From Chromera velia (lineage: Eukaryota; Sar; Chromeraceae), in NCBI GenBank assembly GCA_018398765.1, contig JAHBMJ010001655.1:1-24822 (forward strand): a stretch of DNA of 24,822 bases, in the 5' to 3' direction. Below are positions 18,012-24,822 of the stretch, one piece after another. The position numbers and the translations under genes are program-made. Positions within the stretch are counted from its first letter, which is position 1; each line of letters opens with the position of its first letter. The notes under the pieces were generated by a model. That model had not been told where the DNA came from. It searched no databases and saw only the letters and a list, made by a program, of their open reading frames with translations.

Positions 18012-19246
18012 CGTAACACGGTGGCGGGTCATACAGATGTGTATGGATCAATTAGAACCCGCCGTCAGACCTTAACCGGCTCAAAAATTTCGAAGGGAAA
18101 AGGAACAACCCTCTGTTCTCTTTTCCCTCCTAGACTCAAACCAACGACCCTAAGAGACGTTAGTTCGCCTCTCTAGACTCTCTCTAGCTGCTTGGTGCAG
18201 AAAAAAACGACTCCTAGACTCACTGGGAGTCCAAAGAACGGAAGTCTGAGGTCTAACACCTGAAGAGGCCAAAGTAGCCTTCCTGGACTCAGAAGTTCAG
18301 AAAGGGCTGTGGTACATCAATGATGATAAAATGCATACCAACACGCTCTATTTGGTCCAGGTAACTTAGTTCCAACAGGGGATAAGGAATGGTTGATGCA
18401 CTGTGGACTTCAATTGATAAGTCTGCTTATGAACAGAAAGATATACTCCAGATGGCGCCCTATATCAAATTGCCGGAAGGGCTTTTTCCTTCTTGAGCAC
18501 TTCAAACCTGCAGCCATCGCACAAAAGTACTGTCTAACACTCATATGCTCCTGTCTGGAGGGAAAGAGCAGGACAGAACCACTTACCGGGGGAGCTGGAG
18601 GTCGATTAATACCCCTGAGATGCCAATTCTCCACAACAGGAACATAAAACAATCTCGCCTTCCCACAACCAGCAGACTTACCAGGAACCTATCCCGCTGG
18701 CCTAGGAGGATAACAACAGACACAGGGCACTGGGCAAAATTGCTGGGGATCGATTCTGCGGCCTCTTGGTAGAAAGAAGGAATGTTGCTTTGGAGGCCTG
18801 TGAGGTACTTTCCTGACTGGTCCAGACTGGAGCTGCCAGACACGCCAAAGCAGATCAACTGCGCCATAAGACTTCATCCCGACACTGTGACAGAGGCAAG
18901 CTGTGTAGTACTAGGGGAGCAGAATTGTACCACTTTGACCATCGGTACTGCTTTACACAACAAGGTAGACAGGAAGGGACAAGACGACGAAATGACCCTT
19001 CTCTGTGTGTTGGTGTGCTTTTTGAGCATTCAATTCTGAGCATAATTTCGGAATTTTGAGAGTGGCCCTGGAAAGTTTTGGCCCAAATTCTTGCACCAAC
19101 ACACTCAGCGGCCTCTAGGGACCAATTTGGTACCTTTCTGGGCACTGGGCGCCGCCGGAATCGCGCGGACCGGCTTAACCGGCTCAAAAATTTCAGACCC
19201 TTCTAATTGGTCTATGTACATCTGTATAACCACCTTCTGCGTTGCA
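18012..19246. mobile_element. Inverted-repeat DNA element inserted in the 3' LTR (unclassified)
   Basis: The left edge (GTAACACGG...GGTCATACAGATG) and the right edge on the minus strand (GCAACGCAG...GGTTATACAGATG) are inverted repeats over about 45 bp at roughly 70 percent identity, sharing CATACAGATG/TATACAGATG and CAATTAGAA. Just inside both ends lies the direct repeat CTTAACCGGCTCAAAAATTTC (about 18072 and 19174). Open frames in the interior do not resemble any transposase I know, so it is probably non-autonomous. The exact ends and target duplication are not resolved; the 5' LTR places the insertion within GCGCCAGGGATAC. Confidence 0.6.
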
Positions 19247-19253
19247 AGGGATA

Positions 19254-19491
19254 CACGCACTACCCAAAAGGACACTTCGAACCCTGGGTTTGATCTTGTC
19301 AAACCCTGGGTTTCAAAAAAAAATATCCTGGGTAACCCAGCATATGACGTCTATTTGTCATATGCTGGGTAACCCAGCATGTGATGCTGGGTTACCCAGG
19401 ATGTGACATCAACCAACCCAGCATATCGATTTCGATCGAACCCAGCATTTGCACTCAGATCGCTTCATGAATCAAAATTTCAAATCAGACA
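19254..19491 (+). repeat. Left long terminal inverted repeat
   Basis: Rich in CCTGGGT and AACCCAG units (about ten) arranged as nested palindromes. Ends inward at AAATCAGACA. Confidence 0.85.
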
Positions 19492-20097
19492 CATGAAAGG
19501 AAACAGCATAAACCGACTGACCAGCAAAAGAGGATGCTCCTTCCATAAGCAGAACAAGGCCACAAACAGCAGGAAGCGTGTTGGAGTCGATGTCGCTGAA
19601 GCCGGTTTCCGAATCGCGATTTCGATCTCAAGGTCGAAATCTCATTTCGATCGGCGAGCGCCCTCCAGATTGCGCTTGCAGCATTCTTGGCTCTATCGAA
19701 GCCTTTCCTCACTGGAAAAGACTCCCAACCAAAGGAGGAAAGCTTTTGAAAGCAGCTAAGATCACTGCGGGAGAGCAGACGGATGGTAGACGGACATTCC
19801 GATCTGTTTGTGATCGGATTTTTGAAGACCGCGATCGCAGATCGATCTGGCTGTGCACGATTCGAAATTGGAAGACGCAGAAAGCCATTTCCACCCTTTG
19901 CAACATGAAGACCAGCTTATGGGAAGGTCTTTGAAAGGTTGGATGGCTTTCCGTTTCGACTGGCTCGCAATCTGCTTCCAGATTGAAGCCCGCTCACTTC
20001 GGAAAGAAGCTGCAAAGTCAGACAGACTGACAATTTGACTGCATGCATGCATCGCAAATTCATGCAACACTTTCGACGCACGCGCGTGCAACACAAT

Positions 20098-20334
20098 TGT
20101 CTGATTTGAAATTTCGATTCATGAAGCGATCTGAGTGCAAATGCTGGGTTCGATCGAAATCGATATGCTGGGTTGGTTGATGTCACATCCTGGGTAACCC
20201 AGCATCACATGCTGGGTTACCCAGCATATGACAAATAGACGTCATATGCTGGGTTACCCAGGATGTTTTTTTTTGAAACCCAGGGTTTGACAAGATCAAA
20301 CCCAGGGTCTACGTGTACTTTCAGGGAACGCGTG
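20098..20334 (-). repeat. Right long terminal inverted repeat
   Basis: Inverse complement of 19254-19491, from TGTCTGATTTGAAATTTCG to CGCGTG. Confidence 0.85.
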
Positions 20335-20683
20335 TACCTGAGTCGGGCTTGAATGTGAGCTCGTGTGATTGAAGGAAACTGTGAGTGCGATCAGTCTGTC
20401 AGTGGTTGAAAGTGATAGGATGACAGTTCAATCAGTCAGACACATACTGGTGCGCGGGCGTGGGTTGTGTGGTTTCTCATGTTGAAGCAGTCACTGTGAC
20501 GTAATTGCTATCAATGCACTGCCGTCTCCAGTAAACATCTTGACTGTTGCTAGAAAATGGAGTTGAGAAGACTGAAGAACTTTGTTGTCTGGTAGGTTCA
20601 GACTTTCCTGTTTGTTCTGTTCTGTTCTGTTCAAGTCTATGTGCTTGGCCGTTCCCTAGCTAAGTATATAACGTACCGTCACA
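20335..20683 (+). repeat. 3' LTR of copia element, second part
   Basis: From TACCTGAG on it matches 5' LTR positions about 12162-12502. It includes a CTGTT expansion near 20610 and ends TACCGTCACA. Confidence 0.9.
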
Positions 20684-22450
20684 TATTCAAGCGTGCGTCA
20701 GGTGGGCGCCGAAGGTTCTGCGAGCGCGCAAGCCATCCACGCGAGTGAAGAGTATTGCGAGCGCGGCCCATCCACTCGGGAATTTTTGGTACCAGAACTT
20801 TAAGACTCCTGCCAAATTTTCCCTTTTTTGCCCCCTCCTTGCCAAACTTTCCTACAAAGGCTTAAATAAGGCAAAAAACACTGCTGAAATCAAAACATCT
20901 GACCCATCGAAGGCTGATTTTCTCTAGTCTTCAATAGCAAATATTCCCGAGCTGAAGACCCTTTACCAATTTTTTCAGAGTGGGTGGGCCACGATTGCGA
21001 GCGGCGTGATCGCATGTTTGAGTGCATTAGCATCTCACTCCTTGATCGAACAGTGAGGCTGTACAAAGGCTCGGTCTGCTCAGTCAGTTCATGATAGAGA
21101 GCATCCTCAGATGCCATTGGCAGTCTGATCAGTCTGTGTATCACGTTTGGAGTGTCGAGGTCCCACACATTGGATCGAACGCGCGGTCTTCGTTTGAGTG
21201 AATTCTAGATTGACGTCTCCTTGAATTTCTCTGTTGTTGCTGAATGGATTTTCCTGTCTGGACTGAGGACTGCAACCCGGTTAGGCAGACTTCCCGTTTA
21301 GCTGTTTGAACGTTACCTGTTTTCGTTACCTGACTGTTCTAGTGTATTCTAGGTAACGTTTACCATCACAATAAATCCCATCCTATTTTATAAAAGCCGG
21401 TTAAGGCGTTTTAAGAATAAAATGACTATTAAGTCAGGTAATAAAAAGAAAAACTGTATATACATCATCAACTAGATCATCAATTGAACTGTTATTCAAT
21501 ATTAGATTCAATAAGCCTCAATATATCTAAATAAGTAGTAATAAAAATGAATTAAACTATATTAAAATAATTATTCATGAATGTACACACCATGAAACAT
21601 TGTTCGGCATTGTTAAATGTAATATTAATCAATCAAATCACAGATCTGACAAAGAAAAGAGAAAAAAAGCGGGGAGCATTAGAAGCACAAAGTCTTTTCT
21701 CCTCTGGATTTCGAGACGCCTCAATGCATTTGACCTTCCCCTTTATTATCTCTCGGCTGCGTTTGATATATGTTTGTACACAAAGCAAATATATGATTGA
21801 TATACGATTAATTATCGCTTTCTGAAGTCACAGTCACTTTCATGACCATCGGAATCCAGATCCGAGATGCATTGACGAAGGAAAGCTGCATAGTCGAGGA
21901 CTCACCCTTGTATGCGAGTTTGTCCCCTTGTCTGCACAGCACTACTCGCCCCCCCACCACTCTTCCGAGCCTCGTAGATCAACGCGGGCGACTAGCGTGG
22001 GCGAGAGGAGGACTGCGGAAGGGGGGGGGACTGTCGAGGGGAGGACTGCTGAGGAGATTTCAGGGCGGCTGGAGGCACAAGGCCACTGAGTATTACTAAT
22101 GGCTAGTCAGCCTTGGTGGCTCCCCCCTCTTTTTTTTCTGTGGCAATAAAGAACTTTAAGAACTTCTGAGACTGCGTTGTCTTCACATCAAAGTCAGACG
22201 CTTTTCGTTTGGGCGCCATGACACTCGTCCGGGCAGACTGTCACCTTTGCAAAAATTCAGAGTCGAGTGAGCAGATTCAACTATGAAGTATTGAACTTAG
22301 TATTCATGGAAGCACACAAATCACATAGATGAATATTCCTTTGACAGATTGAGCCCGTTGCTCTCAGTTAATCGCTTAACAAGAATCTGTACAGCTCTCT
22401 GAGCTAAGAGCTGTCAGAGCAACACTTGGCAGACTCGATCTCGACGATCC
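20684..22450. other. Intergenic region between copia element and CCT5, no gene seen
   Basis: It holds a 37-bp degenerate tandem repeat (TGCGAGCGCG at 20719 and 20756), an AT-rich part (about 21360-21600) with inverted TTACCTGACT / AGTCAGGTAA (21326 and 21432), and a G-rich part near 21980-22060. Small open frames on both strands lack recognisable domains. It may hide decayed transposons. Confidence 0.5.
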
Positions 22451-22735
22451 ATTTTTTTTTTTTCGATGCCGCCGCGGAGAGACAAAGGCGATGGTCCCGC
22501 CGCTCCGCGGCGGACCCGCTGTGGAAACTTGCTTGACCGGCACCGCGCCGCTCCCGCGCCGCTCCGTGGCGCGTCGCGGTCCTCCCCTTCTCCTCCAAGT
22601 TTTTTCTCCGCGGCGCGCCGCGGTGCGCCCTTCGCGGCGTTTACGCACAAACGCCGCGGTGTCTAGAAACGCTGCCCCACCCCCCCAGGCTGCACAGAAA
22701 GCCCTCATGCATGCATGCAATCCTTTCCGCGACCC
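22451..22735. other. GC-rich hairpin-rich stretch upstream of CCT5
   Basis: A T-run (about 22452-22463) is followed by a sharp rise in GC with repeated CCGCGG, CGCCGC and GCGCCGC motifs. It includes a perfect 10-bp stem with a 6-nt loop at 22633-22658 (CGCGGCGTTT / AAACGCCGCG). Open frames on both strands are low-complexity Arg/Gly/Ala/Pro products of the composition. It ends in TGCATGCATGCA (22708-22719). It could be a CpG-rich upstream region or a small mobile repeat. Confidence 0.5.
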
Positions 22736-23180
22736 CCACCTCGTCAGACCCCCCTCGAAAATAGGTTTTCAGGTTTTCAGACAAAAAAGCCCTCGAAGAT
22801 TGAATCCAAATTAAACCTCAAAAAATCACAGAAATATCGATGAGCAGAAATTTCTCCACATTTTTCCATCTCTCCGGCCGGCGAAATCTTGTCATCGTTT
22901 GACTGAGCACGCCAACCATCTTCAACTGTTGATGTCAATTTGGAAGTTTAAAGGAAACCCTCTGGCCCTGTATCGTATACAGCACGTTCTTTGTTTCGTT
23001 TGTGCAGACAAACCCTCGGTTCTTTCAGTCTCCCACCGCTCCCTTTCCGTCTCTTCGATTGACAACGGCCCGCCGCTGTGGGGTAATTTGAAAACACGAA
23101 CTGTCTTTCTGTTGGAGGACAGAGCGACTCGGAGCAGGAAATCCAAGCTTCACTGCCAGACGTGACAGTAGGAAAGGAAG

Positions 23181-24593
23181 ATGATTTCTGCGGTCGACGA
23201 GTTCGGTCGTCCCTTCGTGATCTTGAGGGAACAGGATCAGAAGAAAAGGCTCAAAGGCCTGGAGGCCCACAAGGCAAATATTCTGGCCGCACGCTCAATT
23301 GCAGACACTCTGAAGACCTCCCTGGGACCCAAGGGGATGGACAAGATTATTGTCAGCCCGGACGGAGACGTCACCGTGACAAACGATGGCGCAACTATTA
23401 TGGACAAAATGGAGGTGGGCAGATGTTTTGAGGGTTCATAGCCTTTCTTTTCCACCTCCCCAGGAGGAAAGGATGAGGAATTATATGATGGTCTGAATGC
23501 GTGAACTCCTCTCTGTTTCCAAGGAATCTTGAACGTGCCTTGGTGTTTGATGGTTTCGTGCGAAGATCATGCCACCATTGAGTCAAAACTCAGCGGAGTT
23601 GTGCTGATGGCCCCTTCCTTCCTTCCGCTTGCCTCACACACAAATTGTCAAGGGGCTAGGTCGGATCGTGTAGGTCTTTTTTTGCGTGTCCGCTGCACCT
23701 AGTCGCAGTCTCCTTTGACTTGTGACCGACTCCGCTTCAGTTTCGCCAGCTTGCCATACCTCGGTTGCTTTCGGGGGTCCCTGTCGTCACTGTTTCTTCT
23801 CTCCCCCATCTCTTCTCGCTCGAAGGAAAAGGGTCACCAGAAACCTTCCCTGATATCTCTTCCTCTGTCTTTTTTCTCCCGCTCTCTCGGATCACCCCTT
23901 CCCCCTCTCTGAGTCTCACACTTAGAACAGTCTTTCTCCTTTCCTGCATTTGCCTCGCATTCTGATTGTCCCTTTTCTGGAAGGCCTTTCTTCTCTTTTA
24001 TGTCAAGAATTGATGATTGCAATGATCTAGCTCTGTTCTCGGTCTGCATGGGGCAGGTCGAGCACCAGTGCGGGCGTCTCCTGGTGGAGCTGTCCAAGTC
24101 CCAAGACGACGAAATCGGAGACGGCACGACGGGAGTGGTGATCATCGCAGGGGCTCTTCTCCAACAGGCATCCGCCTTGCTTGAGAAGGTGCGTGCGTCA
24201 GTGGAGAGACAAGCAATTTCGATCGGAGGTGGAGATTCATTTCGCATGTTTGCCTGTCTGCGTGCCTGAGTGTGAGGATTGCTCCAACGGACCTGAGGGA
24301 GGCGCGGCACTTTGCCGAAGAGGGTGAAAGAAGGCTGGCGGACTGAGGTTGTCTTGAGGGTGCCTGTGGTCCCGCTGTGTCTGTTTATTCTCTGGCTGAC
24401 TGACTGACTGACTGACTCCCAGCCTCAGAAGTTTATGCCTCCCTCTTCCTTTCTTTTTGCTGATCGACCCTCTGATAGCTAGAACGACCAACTTGCTTGT
24501 TGCTAGCTGGCTCTGCTTGATTGTTCATGACTGACATCTGCATGCTGACTGCAGGGAATGCACCCTTTGCGTATAGCTGATGGATACGAACTG
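23181..24593 (+). CDS. CCT5: T-complex protein 1 subunit epsilon (CCT5), 5' part, split gene
   Basis: CCT5 is one of eight subunits of the cytosolic TRiC/CCT ring that folds actin, tubulin and other clients with ATP. Exon 1 (23181-23414, residues 1-78) starts at ATG and contains [10 protein letters not shown], the epsilon signature, L-G-P-K-G-M-D-K (48-55) and N-D-G-A-T (68-72), both nucleotide-site motifs. Exon 2 (24057-24188, residues 79-122) gives [16 protein letters not shown] then [10 protein letters not shown] with the catalytic G-D-G-T-T at 99-103. Exon 3 begins at 24555 ([13 protein letters not shown]). Both mapped introns are phase 0 with GT-AG borders. The 3' end of exon 3 is uncertain, placed here at 24593. 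About a quarter of a ~535-residue protein is visible; the rest lies beyond the window. Spliced residues join the family consensus without a gap, so confidence is high. Confidence 0.93.
23415..24056 (+). other. CCT5 intron 1
   Basis: 642 nt, begins GTGGGC and ends GGGGCAG. Phase 0. Pyrimidine-rich in its second half. The retained reading would put a stop soon after the donor. Confidence 0.9.
24189..24554 (+). other. CCT5 intron 2
   Basis: 366 nt, begins GTGCGT and ends GACTGCAG. Phase 0. Contains a short CTGA tandem run at about 24398-24417. Confidence 0.9.
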
Positions 24594-24717
24594 GTCGGTC
24601 GGAGCTTGGCGTCTTTTGGGGGGGCGGGCAGGAAGTGGCGATGGCGTTCTCGTTTCTTTTTGTTTTCGTCTCTGTCTCAACGGCATTTGGACCTGGAGAT
24701 CGCCTGCCCGTCTGACA

Positions 24718-24719
<2 letters not shown>

Positions 24720-24766
<47 letters not shown>

Positions 24767-24815
24767 CCTCGCTCTCGCTCTCTCTCTCTCCCTCTGTGTG
24801 TGTGTGTGTGTGTGA
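24720..24815. repeat. (CT)n then (GT)n microsatellite
   Basis: About 75 bp of CT units with minor CG interruptions, followed by nine GT units at the window edge. Probably within the next CCT5 intron. Confidence 0.9.
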
Positions 24816-24822
24816 ATGAAGA

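Larger units (their letters stand above)
19254..20334. mobile_element. DNA transposon with 238-bp terminal inverted repeats and TA target site
   Basis: A 1081-bp element with ends 5'-CACGC, flanked by TA (19252-19253 and 20335-20336). The 5' LTR shows the empty site GGGATACCTGAG with a single TA, which fixes both ends to the base. Arms 19254-19491 and 20098-20334 are inverted copies with high identity apart from the outer ~35 bp. They contain several CTGGGTWACCCAG palindromes. The 606-bp centre has no convincing gene. The TA duplication suits Tc1/mariner-like or similar families, but the ends are not a family I recognise. Confidence 0.8.
11998..20683 (+). mobile_element. Ty1/copia-type LTR retrotransposon, near full length, decayed, with nested insertions
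   Basis: The order is 5' LTR, primer site, gag, protease, integrase, reverse transcriptase, RNase H, purine tract, 3' LTR, which is the copia order (integrase before reverse transcriptase). The 3' LTR is cut by two DNA transposons covering about 18012-20334, so the element itself measures about 6.4 kb. Flanking CATTC (11993-11997) and TATTC (20684-20688) agree at 4 of 5 bases, consistent with an aged 5-bp target duplication. Gag and pol carry many stops, so this copy is not autonomous. Confidence 0.9.

Noticed and set aside
21842..22099. 85-codon plus-strand frame
   Set aside because: Ends in a G-run low-complexity part and has no recognisable domain.
22376..22720. Arg/Ala/Gly-rich open frames on both strands
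   Set aside because: A product of high GC; overlapping frames in both directions, no motif.
23715..23965. Open frames in CCT5 intron 1
   Set aside because: Pyrimidine-rich intron sequence; the spliced protein fits the family without them.
1..24822. tRNA, rRNA or CRISPR-like array
   Set aside because: No cloverleaf-type A/B box pair, rRNA core motif or regular spacer array was seen by eye. The GGTTCGATCGA in the long inverted repeats is not a full B box.

Overview
The window looks like repeat-rich nuclear DNA of a eukaryote. The best lineage clue is a split gene at the right end for CCT epsilon (TCP-1 chaperonin subunit 5). Its exons use GT-AG introns, and its HQC...[19 protein letters not shown] stretch reads most like alveolate or apicomplexan CCT5. 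Interstitial TTTAGGG repeats, long pyrimidine tracts and dense transposon nesting fit a chromerid alga such as Chromera velia. That organism call is inference.

Layout, left to right. 1-131 is a pyrimidine-rich tract. 153-3047 is a decayed Ty1/copia-type fragment (gag, zinc knuckle, protease, integrase) that stops before reverse transcriptase. 3318-4500 holds a 146-bp tandem duplication, a ~757-bp (CCTT)n-like polypyrimidine tract and a 103-bp duplication. 4621-4863 carries seven near-identical palindromes in AT-rich DNA. 5477-7355 is a hAT-like DNA transposon relic. 7746-10030 is a short inverted-repeat element that was split by a compact LTR retroelement (8044-9801) with LTRs, primer-binding site, polypurine tract and a perfect CACAC target duplication. 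10134-11336 (minus) is an intact single-exon gene for a GT34-like Golgi glycosyltransferase. 11998-20683 is a nearly full-length, decayed Ty1/copia element with both LTRs. Its 3' LTR is split by two further DNA transposons (about 18012-19246 and 19254-20334). 20684-22450 shows no gene. 22451-22735 is a GC-rich, hairpin-rich stretch. The CCT5 gene starts at 23181 and runs off the right edge.

Only two host genes are well supported: the glycosyltransferase and CCT5. They have no visible functional link. Most of the remaining sequence is a layered record of transposition. Undamaged sister copies inside the window (5' LTR versus 3' LTR; tandem repeat units either side of an insertion) let several insertion sites be read almost to the base. 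LTR pairs differ largely by transitions, many at CpG, which suggests past cytosine methylation.
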